Shown here one piece after another: positions 33,585 through 41,403 of a DNA stretch of 51,251 bases. The position numbers and the translations under genes are program-made. The number at the start of each line of letters is the position of its first letter. Positions within the stretch are counted from its first letter, which is position 1. The notes under the pieces were generated by a model. That model was not told where the DNA came from, ran no database searches, and worked only from the letters and a program-made list of their open reading frames with translations. This DNA comes from a virus, in IMG/VR virus record IMGVR_UViG_3300028378_000002, positions 1 to 51,251 of that record; one strand, 5' to 3'.

Positions 33585-33695
33585 TTGTGTACTCATCTTA
33601 CCATTCGGAAGAAGGAGTTTCGAAGCTCGGTACACCAAGATGTGTATCAGTGCTTTGCGGTTTTAAGGTGATATGGTGACGTATCACCTTTTTTT
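33585..33695 (+). ncRNA. Candidate structured non-coding RNA with terminator
   Basis: The 150-bp gap after a late gene folds, by hand, into a compact three-way junction: P1 GTGTAC (33587-33592) with GTACAC (33630-33635), extended by UU/AA around one bulged C; P2 CTTaCC with GGAAG, loop ATTC; P3 GAGTT with AGCTC, loop TCGA. A further hairpin GAT/ATC (33639-33648) and a strong terminator follow. CATCTT (33594-33599) can also pair with AAGATG (33637-33642), giving a competing fold. It is notably less AT-rich than other gaps. No known family was matched by eye. Confidence 0.4.
33665..33695 (+). terminator. Rho-independent terminator
   Basis: Perfect 9-bp stem AAGGTGATA / TATCACCTT with an 8-base loop and a run of T's. 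It ends the operon and the candidate RNA. Confidence 0.92.
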
Positions 33696-33716
33696 ATGGT
33701 TTTTTATAATTAACAA

Positions 33717-33725
33717 GTATTTATC
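33717..33725 (+). promoter_or_regulatory. Variant late-type box GTATTTATC
   Basis: Eight of nine bases match, followed by TATAA; ends 10 bp before the GTG chosen as start of the next gene. Confidence 0.4.
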
Positions 33726-33735
33726 TATAAAAGAA

Positions 33736-33954
33736 GTGGCTAAAGAATTAACTAAATCCGATGTAGAAAAAATCGTCAAAGACGAAATCAAATCCTTCAT
33801 GTCTAAAGACTTAGAAAAGGAAATTGGTAAGGCTATTAAAAAAAATAACAGTGATCCTAGAAAAGAAATGATTGAAATATCTAAACAAGCTATTGAAAAA
33901 TTAGCTGAATTTTTATGGGTCAGAAGAAATGTATGGAAAGGGGATATTAGATAA
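33736..33954 (+). CDS. Small charged protein, 72 residues
   Basis: The GTG start (M-AKELTKSDVEK) is chosen because it lies 10 bp after a box-like element; the longer frame beginning at 33673 would start inside the terminator hairpin and add an implausible hydrophobic leader. Residues 1-40 are helical and highly charged ('KIVKDEIKSFMSKDLEKEIG'); the end is aromatic and basic (FLWVRRNVWKGD). The stop shares a base with the next ATG, so it is translated with the large acidic protein and may be its partner. Confidence 0.6.
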   Translation: MAKELTKSDVEKIVKDEIKSFMSKDLEKEIGKAIKKNNSDPRKEMIEISKQAIEKLAEFLWVRRNVWKGDIR

Positions 33955-36605
33955 TGTCAAATATAAATGTTTCACAACAAAATTTTAAACCGACTCTAGA
34001 TAAAAGAGATCGTACAGAACATGGTGAGAATCATGATAAAGATTTTAGTCAAACAGTGAGAAGACACAATGTTGAATTACAGGAAGTTGATCAAATGCTG
34101 AATGAAAAAACTAAATCATTAAAAAAACAAATTTGGGACTTGGCTAAAATGGAAGCTTTAGTTCATGGTGATCAAAAATTATCGGCTATTTATAATGAAA
34201 TGTCACAAGATGGTGAAGAAAAATACGGTTATCATTACAACGAGACCATTATGAATATTATCTTCAATGAGTATGTTCTCAACAGCGTTAAGTACTTAGC
34301 CAAATATAAGTCAGCAGTTCCTGTTGAAAAAAAACGTAGAGATAAGACTGGTATAAACAAACTTCAAAAAAAGGGTGATGAAAAGCAAGATAAAAAGGAT
34401 GCTGCCGAAGTAGATGAGGTTGTTACACATAATAATTCATTAACTGGTGTTCAGTCTGATGATATCGATCCCGATATTACCGAGATGACAGATAATAATG
34501 GAAATAGAAGAGATGAATATGGTGATGAGAATGACAGAGGTTATTTAAATCATAGAATTGAAAAACAAAACTATCCAACAACTCCTAATACAAAACCTGA
34601 TTGGGATGATAATATAGATGAAACTACAGGTGCAGTATCTTCGGGAGGATATGCAGCAAAGGCTGTTTTTGATCCACATAATGATAATGATGAAGTAATG
34701 TATGAGAATATGAGTACACTAAACGAAAAAGCAGAGTCAGAAGCACAACAAAAATTAATGGATATGGCTTATGCCTACAAAAAAGGTGAGATGGATGATG
34801 CAACCGATAAAGTAAAAGAATTAGCAAATAGTATGTCAATGGAAAACTTAAAGGATTTTGCATCAACTAAACATGATGATATACCTGCTAAGAAAAAAAC
34901 AGATGAAGGTGAGGAAATTGATGAATCATATTTAACTAACCCAGATACATTTAGATTAATATATGAGTCATTAGAGATTGATGAAGATACCAGCAAAGAT
35001 TGTTGGGGTGGCTATAAAAAAGTAGGAACTAAGAAAGGTAAGGATGGTAAAACAGTAAATGATTGCGTTCCTATTGATGAAGACAACCATGATGATTCAC
35101 TTGTTCCTAATGCGATGGAAGAAGATGAAATGACTAAATCTTATACTCATTCAATGGGTGCTTTAGAAGAACATCATTTAGACACACATCAAGAAAAATC
35201 TGAGTTTTTATCACAAATACTTGGTGGAGATATGCAAACATTCTTAGCTATGCCTGAAGAGGTTGTAGATCAACTATATCAAGCATATGAAAATGAGATG
35301 ATGGGTGAGAGTATTATTGATGATCAACCAGATTCAATGGCAGCTACTATGGCTGATGTTAATCCTCCAATGATGGAAGAGAATAAAAAATGTCGTGATG
35401 GTGAAATGCCAAATCCTAATAAACAGGATGAGAATGATCCTAATTGTGTAAGAAAAGATAGTTACTACAAAAAGAAACGTGAGGACAAATCTACCAATTC
35501 TAACAAGAAGAAGAAAGGTCTGCAAACTAAAGATAGATTTAATCTTGAAACTCGTAAAAAAAGAGAGCAAGAGTATCAACAAAAATTAAAGCAAAAGAAA
35601 TCAAAGCAAAACGAGATGAAATATAATAAAGAACTTGAAGAGAACAGCCAGTTAATGGAAACTCTTAAAAAATTATCGGCAGGTGAGACAATATCTGAAG
35701 ATACAAAACACCCATCAATGGTGAATCTAGACAGACTTAGAAAAGATAACGAGAAGAATTTCAAGGGTGAAATGAAAGATAGTAATAGTACTGAAATTGC
35801 TGCTGATCAAGGTGAAGCTGAAACTGCATCAGAACAGTATACTGATATTGATGATCCTCAAGAACTAAGTCAAAAAATTGAAAAAGATAAGTTATCACAA
35901 CATGATGGTGAATCATTCGATAATGAAGGTGATTCAACAAATGATAGTAATGATGAAATCCCTAAACGTAACCGTACTAAAGAAGAGCAAGAAGAAATTG
36001 CATTAAACAGAGGATATGGTATGGAAGCACTTGACTATGATCTAGAACCAAGTGATAGATTTAAGGAGAGAGCAAAGAAAGACATGGGTGAAAAATATTA
36101 TGAGTTAGGTCAAGATAAAGTAAAACAACGTAATGATCAAGTTATGTATAATAAAGATCAACAGCCAGTAGTAGATGAAGATAAATATGATAAGAAGATG
36201 TCTGAAATTTCTGAAAATGTAATTACTGGAAAATATCGTGATGAGAATAATCAAACTCAATTTATAAATTTTAATATTAGTAAAACAAAAAGAGTTGATA
36301 GCATTGACGAATCATTTGTGAAGTTAAATTTAGATGGTCTTGGGAATACATATATGCAGGATATGCATGAGAACTCAAATATGAGAAATGTAATGGATAG
36401 CTTTGAATTTTATTTAAATAAATCTAGTGAAGCACTTACACCTATTGTTGCAGTGAAAAGACAAAATAGACAATTGATGGCTGAAGGTGAAGAAAAAATA
36501 CAACAACCTATAAATGAAGGTCTTGAGAAAATGAAAAAACTTTGGGGTTATAAACCTTCAAAATATGTTAATACACATGACACAAAAAAGAATCGTGGAT
36601 TCTAA
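33954..36605 (+). CDS. Very large acidic, charged protein of unknown function, 883 residues
   Basis: Extremely rich in Glu, Asp, Lys, Asn and Gln with few hydrophobics, and long low-complexity stretches ('DDNDEVMYENMSTLNEKAE', 'KKKREDKSTNSNKKKK'). Residues 1-130 and 780-883 look folded; the middle appears disordered or coiled coil. A Cys-containing insert ('DCWGGYKKVGTKKGKDG', about 345-361) recurs in part at about 485 ('NKKCRDGEMPNPNK'). No membrane segment or catalytic motif. A scaffold/prohead-core or internal virion protein would fit its composition and late-type context; not demonstrated. Confidence 0.65.
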   Translation: MSNINVSQQNFKPTLDKRDRTEHGENHDKDFSQTVRRHNVELQEVDQMLNEKTKSLKKQIWDLAKMEALVHGDQKLSAIYNEMSQDGEEKYGYHYNETIMNIIFNEYVLNSVKYLAKYKSAVPVEKKRRDKTGINKLQKKGDEKQDKKDAAEVDEVVTHNNSLTGVQSDDIDPDITEMTDNNGNRRDEYGDENDRGYLNHRIEKQNYPTTPNTKPDWDDNIDETTGAVSSGGYAAKAVFDPHNDNDEVMYENMSTLNEKAESEAQQKLMDMAYAYKKGEMDDATDKVKELANSMSMENLKDFASTKHDDIPAKKKTDEGEEIDESYLTNPDTFRLIYESLEIDEDTSKDCWGGYKKVGTKKGKDGKTVNDCVPIDEDNHDDSLVPNAMEEDEMTKSYTHSMGALEEHHLDTHQEKSEFLSQILGGDMQTFLAMPEEVVDQLYQAYENEMMGESIIDDQPDSMAATMADVNPPMMEENKKCRDGEMPNPNKQDENDPNCVRKDSYYKKKREDKSTNSNKKKKGLQTKDRFNLETRKKREQEYQQKLKQKKSKQNEMKYNKELEENSQLMETLKKLSAGETISEDTKHPSMVNLDRLRKDNEKNFKGEMKDSNSTEIAADQGEAETASEQYTDIDDPQELSQKIEKDKLSQHDGESFDNEGDSTNDSNDEIPKRNRTKEEQEEIALNRGYGMEALDYDLEPSDRFKERAKKDMGEKYYELGQDKVKQRNDQVMYNKDQQPVVDEDKYDKKMSEISENVITGKYRDENNQTQFINFNISKTKRVDSIDESFVKLNLDGLGNTYMQDMHENSNMRNVMDSFEFYLNKSSEALTPIVAVKRQNRQLMAEGEEKIQQPINEGLEKMKKLWGYKPSKYVNTHDTKKNRGF

Positions 36606-36628
36606 GTAATAGAAGGACAATTTAATAT

Positions 36629-36657
36629 AAAGGCATCAATATCGATGCCTTTTTTTT
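36629..36657 (+). terminator. Rho-independent terminator
   Basis: Stem AAAGGCATC / GATGCCTTT with a 6-base loop and eight T's, just after the large acidic protein gene. Confidence 0.9.
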
Positions 36658-36686
36658 GTCTTGATCGATTTTAAATTCTACATATA

Positions 36687-36695
36687 GTATTTATA
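36687..36695 (+). promoter_or_regulatory. Late-type promoter box GTATTTATA
   Basis: Exact copy ending 9 bp before the endolysin ATG and shortly after a terminator. Confidence 0.72.
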
Positions 36696-36704
36696 AGAAA
36701 CCAT

Positions 36705-37610
36705 ATGAGTATGGAAACACTTAAAATAGGAGATCGTGGCAGTGCTGTAAAAACATTACAGTTACTACTTACGCAAAAAGATTACAAATTGATGACTGAC
36801 GGTATCTTCGGGCAAGGTACTGAAGATGCTGTTGAAAATTTTCAAGAAAAAAATCATTTAACTGTTGATGGAATAGTAGGTAAAGGTACTTGGGCTGTCT
36901 TGCTTAAGACCGAAGATACTACAGATCGTATTAATAAGACGAAATATGTATTGACTACTGCTGGTTATGAACCAGAACCATTTGCCAAGAAAAACATAGT
37001 ATTACATCATACTAATGGATGGACTGTAAAAAGAGGTAAACCATCTATGAACCACTTTAACTGGTGGACTAGTTATTGGGGTACTAATAATGGACGTGCG
37101 AAGGTCGCTACGGCATTTTCTATTGATTATGTAGGTAACATCTTCCAACACTTTGATCCTTCTATGTGGGCTTATCATTTAGGTTTAGGAGCAAGTAGGA
37201 ATTTCTTAGATAAACAATCGATTGGTATTGAATTATGTAATGAAGGTTCTATGACTAAAGAAGACGATGGAAATTTCTATTGGTATTCTGGTGAGCAAGC
37301 AATTAAATATAATAGACCAAATGATAAACCACTCCATGAAAAGAATGGATGGAGAGGTTATGAATGGTTTGCACCTTACTCTAAAGAGCAAATAGAAGCT
37401 AGTGAATGGTTAGTTAAATATTTGTGCAATAAATATGGTATAAAAATGGATATGATAGCAGATTGCGAATATCATCCCGAAATACTCGGTGGTGGATTCG
37501 AGGGAATATATAATCATGCAAATGTTAGGGACTACCCTTCAAGTAGACCCAAATGGGACTTATCCCCAGCTTTTCCTTTTAAGGACTTCTCTAAGAAGCT
37601 TATTAAGTAA
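36705..37610 (+). CDS. Endolysin: PG-binding domain plus zinc amidase (Amidase_2)
   Basis: 301 residues. Residues 5-68 are a PG_binding_1 domain ('IGDRGSAVKTLQLLL', 'DGIFGQGTEDAVENFQ', 'VDGIVGKGTW'). Residues 95-300 are an N-acetylmuramoyl-L-alanine amidase: 'NIVLHHTNG' with zinc ligand H101 or H102, 'IELCNEG' with the conserved Glu, and 'YNHANVRDYPSSRPKWDLSPAF' read in two parts near 265-286 for the second His and the Asp-Pro-like end. No signal peptide, so it needs a holin. Own late box. A catalytically degenerate relative lies at 31124. Confidence 0.9.
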   Translation: MSMETLKIGDRGSAVKTLQLLLTQKDYKLMTDGIFGQGTEDAVENFQEKNHLTVDGIVGKGTWAVLLKTEDTTDRINKTKYVLTTAGYEPEPFAKKNIVLHHTNGWTVKRGKPSMNHFNWWTSYWGTNNGRAKVATAFSIDYVGNIFQHFDPSMWAYHLGLGASRNFLDKQSIGIELCNEGSMTKEDDGNFYWYSGEQAIKYNRPNDKPLHEKNGWRGYEWFAPYSKEQIEASEWLVKYLCNKYGIKMDMIADCEYHPEILGGGFEGIYNHANVRDYPSSRPKWDLSPAFPFKDFSKKLIK

Positions 37611-37647
37611 ATGCATATTAGCAATTAAATTACATATTAACTCGAAC

Positions 37648-38139
37648 ATGATGGAAGTATTTAAATATTGGCTACTTAGTAGCGTAGATGACGATGAAGT
37701 ATACGAATTAGAAATAGTGAGAAAATTTAAATCACATAACGTAATTAAAGAAAGAGTAGAGCTATACAAGGATTTTACTATTAATCTCCTACATTATATC
37801 TATGAATCTTATCTAGGTTCTGAATTTATTAAAACAGAGCATGATCAAAGAGGTCACTTCACGTGGGCTTATGGTAAAGTGCTTGAAGAATTTGAAGATG
37901 AAGGTATTGATTTCTATAATAATGATGATCTATTCGAATATTTTTATGTATACTTTAAAGATCAGTTTTATAATATGAAAAAAATTGAAGATTTTAAATA
38001 CTATCATAAATTCTGGTTAGATATATTTGACCTATCTAAAAACAAGCAAAGAAAGAAATTTGAGGTACTTTTACAAATATATGAAATTTTTGATGAATCT
38101 TTAGTGCCGAACCCAACAACTTCTTTAATGTTAATTTAA
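37648..38139 (+). CDS. Unknown protein, 163 residues, next to endolysin
   Basis: Start placed at the double ATG (MMEVFKYWL) after the endolysin stop; extending it upstream would overlap the lysin by 120 bp in another frame. Very rich in Phe, Tyr, Glu and Asp with helical pattern ('LHYIYESYLGSEFIK', 'DLFEYFYVYFKDQFY'). No membrane segment. No family recognised. Co-transcribed with the lysin, so a lysis-time function is possible. Confidence 0.6.
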   Translation: MMEVFKYWLLSSVDDDEVYELEIVRKFKSHNVIKERVELYKDFTINLLHYIYESYLGSEFIKTEHDQRGHFTWAYGKVLEEFEDEGIDFYNNDDLFEYFYVYFKDQFYNMKKIEDFKYYHKFWLDIFDLSKNKQRKKFEVLLQIYEIFDESLVPNPTTSLMLI

Positions 38140-38178
38140 AAAAAATATCCATTTTTTTATACTTTTTTGTAATTGTGA

Positions 38179-38187
38179 GTATTTATA
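38179..38187 (+). promoter_or_regulatory. Late-type promoter box GTATTTATA
   Basis: Exact copy 47 bp before the next ATG, the longest leader among the exact boxes; the leader is almost pure A/T and A-rich. Confidence 0.55.
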
Positions 38188-38234
38188 ACAAAATATAATA
38201 AATTATAATAAATTATAAAGTAAAGAAAAAAAAA

Positions 38235-38555
38235 ATGGCTGATTTAAGAACTGATTTAGTTAACGAATTAAGAAATCAAAAGTATTACCTAGAGCAGGAT
38301 TTAGTTCGATTGGTAAGTAGCCAAGCTACATCCTATAAAGGTAGATTGGAAGAAATTAAAGAATGTTTAGTTGAGATTGGAAAATGCAATACTGGAATAG
38401 CATTAACTGATGTTTACATGCCAGCACAAGAGCAAACTTCACAAGGTGGACAACCTGCTGCAACTGCTGAAGCTGGACAAGCAGACGATGTAATTACTGG
38501 AAATGCACCAGCACCTGCACCGCAGCCACATGCTGGACAAACACACGGTGAATAA
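38235..38555 (+). CDS. Unknown late protein with Ala/Pro/Gln tail, 106 residues
   Basis: Residues 1-60 are a charged helical hairpin ('RNQKYYLEQDLVRLVSSQ', 'KGRLEEIKECLVEIGKC'); residues 65-106 switch to a low-complexity Ala/Gly/Pro/Gln tail ('GQPAATAEAGQADD', 'NAPAPAPQPHAGQTHGE'). This is the most GC-rich coding stretch seen here, a sign of different selection or origin. Such two-part proteins often are chaperones or decoration proteins. No family recognised. Confidence 0.65.
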   Translation: MADLRTDLVNELRNQKYYLEQDLVRLVSSQATSYKGRLEEIKECLVEIGKCNTGIALTDVYMPAQEQTSQGGQPAATAEAGQADDVITGNAPAPAPQPHAGQTHGE

Positions 38556-38566
38556 AAAAAATAATT

Positions 38567-38764
38567 ATGGAGAATATATTAACTGAACTCGCACAATTCG
38601 GCTTCATTGCCTCAATATTTTTTGTATGCTTCATTATTCTTAATGTAGTAATTAAGATGTATGGGAATTATAAATTAGAGAAGAATAGTAAACTAAACCT
38701 TGGACTAACTGACAAAGCAGTATTGTGGGGTTCAGTTAGTTATATATTAACTTATTTACTTTAA
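38567..38764 (+). CDS. Small membrane protein, 65 residues
   Basis: Two hydrophobic segments, about 10-32 ('FGFIASIFFVCFIILNVVI') and 47-65 ('AVLWGSVSYILTYLL'), joined by a basic loop (KMYGNYKLEKNSK). Size and topology fit a class II holin or antiholin, but the same shape fits many small phage membrane proteins. Its stop shares bases with the next ATG (TAATG). Confidence 0.6.
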   Translation: MENILTELAQFGFIASIFFVCFIILNVVIKMYGNYKLEKNSKLNLGLTDKAVLWGSVSYILTYLL

Positions 38765-39318
38765 TGGGAACAATTAAAAAAACACTTGATAAATTAGATG
38801 GAAAATTACTTTCAATTGAAAGAAATACCGAAGAAGGAAAATATGAGTTAAAGATTGGACTCCCTGCTAGTTGGGTATTTAAATCAACCGATTATGTTGG
38901 TCTTGAAGAAATTGCCAAAAATAAGGATGGTGTTCTTTTAAAGGTATTTTCTGACGATGAAGCTGTTTGTATTGATGACTTAATAGAATTTGTTAAGGTA
39001 ATTATTGATACTAATGAAAAAATAGCTCAAAAAGAAGAAGAGTATAATAAATTGATGGAAGAGAGAAAGAAACAGCTACAAGATGAATTTTCTAAATATG
39101 AAGAAGAACTTGATCAGTTAAGAGAAAAATCTTTTAAATCAATGGCTGATGAAGAGGAAGAAGAGGATGATAAAAAAAAAGATGAGAAGAAAAAACCTAC
39201 ATTATCAAAACCACCTAAATCTAGAATAATCAGAGAGGGTAAACCACCTGAGAAACCTAAGAAAGAAAAAGATGATTCTGATTCATTAGAAGAATTAGAA
39301 AATAAATTAACAGACTAA
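38764..39318 (+). CDS. Unknown protein with coiled coil and charged tail, 184 residues
   Basis: Residues 1-75 are a folded domain ('IERNTEEGKYELKIGLPASW', 'VLLKVFSDDEAVCIDDLIEF'), 80-125 a coiled coil ('EYNKLMEERKKQLQDEFSKY'), and 130-184 a disordered Glu/Asp/Lys/Pro tail. No membrane segment. Coupled to the preceding small membrane protein by TAATG overlap, which suggests a complex. No family recognised. Confidence 0.62.
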   Translation: MGTIKKTLDKLDGKLLSIERNTEEGKYELKIGLPASWVFKSTDYVGLEEIAKNKDGVLLKVFSDDEAVCIDDLIEFVKVIIDTNEKIAQKEEEYNKLMEERKKQLQDEFSKYEEELDQLREKSFKSMADEEEEEDDKKKDEKKKPTLSKPPKSRIIREGKPPEKPKKEKDDSDSLEELENKLTD

Positions 39319-39321
39319 GAT

Positions 39322-39723
39322 ATGAGTACTAAAACTACTTCACCTAAAATAAGCGAAGAAAGTAGGAATAAAATTGAGAATTTTAAAACTACTCAACAGC
39401 TCTATAATGATTTAGATGATTACATTAGAACTAATAAAAAAACTAGTGATCGTGTAAAACAAAGAGTTGCAAAACAAATTAGTGAATTAGGTGATGATTT
39501 TATAAGTGAACTTGAGCAAAACGAAGAGCAAGATGCTGATAAGTACAAGGAGTATGCTGAGAAAGTAGAGACAATTATCAAACATTCGGGTGGTAAACAT
39601 GGTACTCTGGAAAAACTCAATGATATGACTTACGAGGAAATCGATAGTATTTATAATAAAGTTCTTTTAGATTCAAAAAAAGGATTTTGGAATAAATTAT
39701 TTGATTTTCTAATGGAGTGGTAA
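39322..39723 (+). CDS. Unknown helical protein, 133 residues
   Basis: Helical and charged throughout ('RVKQRVAKQISELGDDFISE', 'DADKYKEYAEKVETIIKHSG'), ending with an amphipathic FWNKLFDFLMEW. It contains one GTATTTATA in its coding sequence (SIYNK codons), which is probably chance although it lies 69 bp before the next gene. No family recognised. Confidence 0.6.
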   Translation: MSTKTTSPKISEESRNKIENFKTTQQLYNDLDDYIRTNKKTSDRVKQRVAKQISELGDDFISELEQNEEQDADKYKEYAEKVETIIKHSGGKHGTLEKLNDMTYEEIDSIYNKVLLDSKKGFWNKLFDFLMEW

Positions 39724-39724
39724 A

Positions 39725-40099
39725 ATGTATGATTTTGCAATGATAGGTGATAATGTGTATATCGGTGGTTTACAAGGTGAAGAGTTTAAACTTATTAACA
39801 ATAGATTCGGTGTACTAAAAAAAATCTACAGTATTACTTCAAAAACAGTACTAAAATATCTAGCTGATATACAGATGAATATGTATAAATTTCCAATTAA
39901 TCTTAATTATGTCTATAAATTGCAGAATGTGATTACTGATCCTATCTTTTTAGATGGTAATGTATACGATGAATTATGTCAATTACATGATATTAAATCA
40001 GCAATTATAGGAATAGACGATAGAACTGAACACAGACTTGCATTATGTAAGACAAGTATAGGTTTAGATGTAATGTTAACAATATCAACACTTAATTAA
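39725..40099 (+). CDS. Unknown protein, 124 residues
   Basis: Soluble alpha/beta protein ('YDFAMIGDNVYIGGLQGEEF' at the start; 'IDDRTEHRLALCKTSIGLDV' toward the end). It begins 1 bp after the preceding stop and overlaps the 3' end of the convergent minus-strand holin-like gene by 4 bp. No family recognised. Confidence 0.6.
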   Translation: MYDFAMIGDNVYIGGLQGEEFKLINNRFGVLKKIYSITSKTVLKYLADIQMNMYKFPINLNYVYKLQNVITDPIFLDGNVYDELCQLHDIKSAIIGIDDRTEHRLALCKTSIGLDVMLTISTLN

Positions 40100-40401
40100 A
40101 ATACCGCTTCATCATTAATACTATCATTTGCTTTCGGTTCTACTATAGCATCTTTATTTATATTGCTAGTTGTGGTGTCACCTTTTCTACGAACACCCCA
40201 GCCGTTTTTCATACCAACAAGTGCCGAAATAAAACCAATCATTTCTATAACGAGTGTATGGTCAACATCTTCCTTTAGAATTATTAAATAATACACTAAG
40301 TAACTAAGAAAAAATACTGACATTGTTAATGCTAAAACTTTTGTAATACTAAATTTTTGACTACCTTTATCTCTTAATATGTCGAAAAAGAATTTTTTCA
40401 T
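40096..40401 (-). CDS. Holin-like membrane protein (minus strand)
   Basis: 101 residues. After a basic N-terminus (MKKFFFDILRDKGSQKFS) come two membrane segments, about 19-41 ('ITKVLALTMSVFFLSYLVYY') and 50-68 ('VIEMIGFISALVGMKNGWGV'), then a polar tail of about 30 residues. This matches small two-segment phage holins, whose second segment often reads like 'GFISALLG.K'. It is the only late-type gene on the minus strand and has an exact late box correctly oriented 15 bp upstream, so it is clearly a deliberate transcription unit. Confidence 0.65.
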   Translation of the reverse strand: MKKFFFDILRDKGSQKFSITKVLALTMSVFFLSYLVYYLIILKEDVDHTLVIEMIGFISALVGMKNGWGVRRKGDTTTSNINKDAIVEPKANDSINDEAVF

Positions 40402-40416
40402 GACTTTAAATTTTTA

Positions 40417-40425
40417 TATAAATAC
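40417..40425 (-). promoter_or_regulatory. Late-type promoter box GTATTTATA on the minus strand
   Basis: The + strand reads TATAAATAC, so the box faces the minus-strand holin-like gene, ending 15 bp before its ATG. Orientation following the gene strongly supports a promoter role for the motif. Confidence 0.75.
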
Positions 40426-40444
40426 TTAAAAAAAAACAATTAAG

Positions 40445-41146
40445 ATGGAACTTTACACGAATGTACTAAACAAAGATAAAATTTACGATACATTATTTTT
40501 GAAGATATTTACGGCTAGTGAATATAGCGATGCTCATCAGTTTAAATTAGCTGATCAGGATATGTATGATGCGTGGTGTGAAAAAAATGATGATGATGAA
40601 AATTATTTAAATAACTCTGCATTATCACCTGAATTTGGTAAAATTGTTGGTGTGTCATTATGCACAGTAACAGACAATGATGGTGAGATGAAAAGAAATT
40701 TTCATAACATATATAATGCTAAAGACGAACTTGAGGTGTTAGATTTTTTATTCCAAACAATACAAAGTGCTGAAATTACAATTGAAAATCCGTTATTATG
40801 TGGTCATAATATACTCGGTTATGATATTCCTTTTATCATCAAAAGAGCATTGAAAAATCAAATAGAAATCCCACAATTATTTAAAAAAATAATTAATTCT
40901 AAACCTTGGGAATCTGTTGCTATTGATACTATGTTATTATGGAAGTTTGGTTCTTTCGAATATACTAGTCTAAATGAAATCACTACATTCCTTGGTTTAA
41001 AATACAAAACATTACCGATGGATGAGTTAGATATGAACACCAAATTTCATAAAGAGGGTGGTGTTAATAACCAGTGGTTTGAAAAGGAAACTATGAATCG
41101 TGTCAACTTAACATTACAACTTATGAATAAACTTAGAAGTATGTAG
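40445..41146 (+). CDS. PolB-like 3'-5' exonuclease fold with degenerate active site
   Basis: 233 residues related to the DNA_pol_B_exo2 type of predicted exonuclease common in Bacteroidota. Recognisable: 'EFGKIVGVSLC', 'LLCGHNILGYDIPFIIKRAL' (about 118-137, ExoII with Asn and Asp kept), 'KPWESVAIDTMLLWKFGSFEYTSL' read in two parts (Asp kept). But motif I, normally F-D-I-E-T, reads F-L-K20-I-F22-T, losing both acidic ligands, and the final C..D motif reads MNRVN, losing its Asp. Catalysis by the two-metal route looks impossible. Unknown role; could be a binding protein or inhibitor. Confidence 0.7.
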   Translation: MELYTNVLNKDKIYDTLFLKIFTASEYSDAHQFKLADQDMYDAWCEKNDDDENYLNNSALSPEFGKIVGVSLCTVTDNDGEMKRNFHNIYNAKDELEVLDFLFQTIQSAEITIENPLLCGHNILGYDIPFIIKRALKNQIEIPQLFKKIINSKPWESVAIDTMLLWKFGSFEYTSLNEITTFLGLKYKTLPMDELDMNTKFHKEGGVNNQWFEKETMNRVNLTLQLMNKLRSM

Positions 41147-41154
41147 TATTTATA
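41146..41154 (+). promoter_or_regulatory. Late-type promoter box GTATTTATA
   Basis: Exact copy beginning at the last base of the exonuclease-like gene's stop codon and ending 18 bp before the next ATG. Confidence 0.65.
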
Positions 41155-41172
41155 GTTATAAATTTTATAGCT

Positions 41173-41403
41173 ATGAAAAATATTTTAAACAAATTAAAAA
41201 ATCCGATTAATATTATTGCTATCGGTTTGCTTGGATCAGCACCAGCATTCATTTATACTTTTTTTGTAGATGTTTATTCATGGTTAGACCTTCCTTGGTG
41301 GGGCGTGGTATCAGCATCTATGATACCTGCTGCTTTAGTTTGGTTCTTATTTTTATTAACGTATGGGTCAATTAAAGGTTGGTTACGAAAGAAAAAGCAA
41401 TGA
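41173..41403 (+). CDS. Small two-segment membrane protein, 76 residues
   Basis: Hydrophobic segments at about 13-31 ('IIAIGLLGSAPAFIYTFFV') and 43-66 ('GVVSASMIPAALVWFLFLLT') with a strongly basic C-terminus (KGWLRKKKQ), the positive-inside pattern with both ends cytoplasmic. Late box upstream. Size and topology fit a holin or antiholin; two other small membrane proteins nearby compete for that role. The stop overlaps the next start (ATGA). Confidence 0.6.
   Translation: MKNILNKLKNPINIIAIGLLGSAPAFIYTFFVDVYSWLDLPWWGVVSASMIPAALVWFLFLLTYGSIKGWLRKKKQ

Noticed and set aside
33583-33664. Possible tRNA in the G/C-richer gap
   Set aside because: A T-loop-like TTCGAA is present but there is no 7-bp acceptor stem, no anticodon arm and no CCA-side pairing in the correct spacing.
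37489-37647. Upstream extension of the protein after the endolysin
   Set aside because: It would overlap the catalytic end of the amidase by 120 bp in another frame; the double ATG at 37648 after the lysin stop is far more likely.
39647-39655. GTATTTATA inside a coding sequence
   Set aside because: It encodes SIYN codons within a gene and is 69 bp from the next start; kept as a chance match, though an internal promoter is not excluded.
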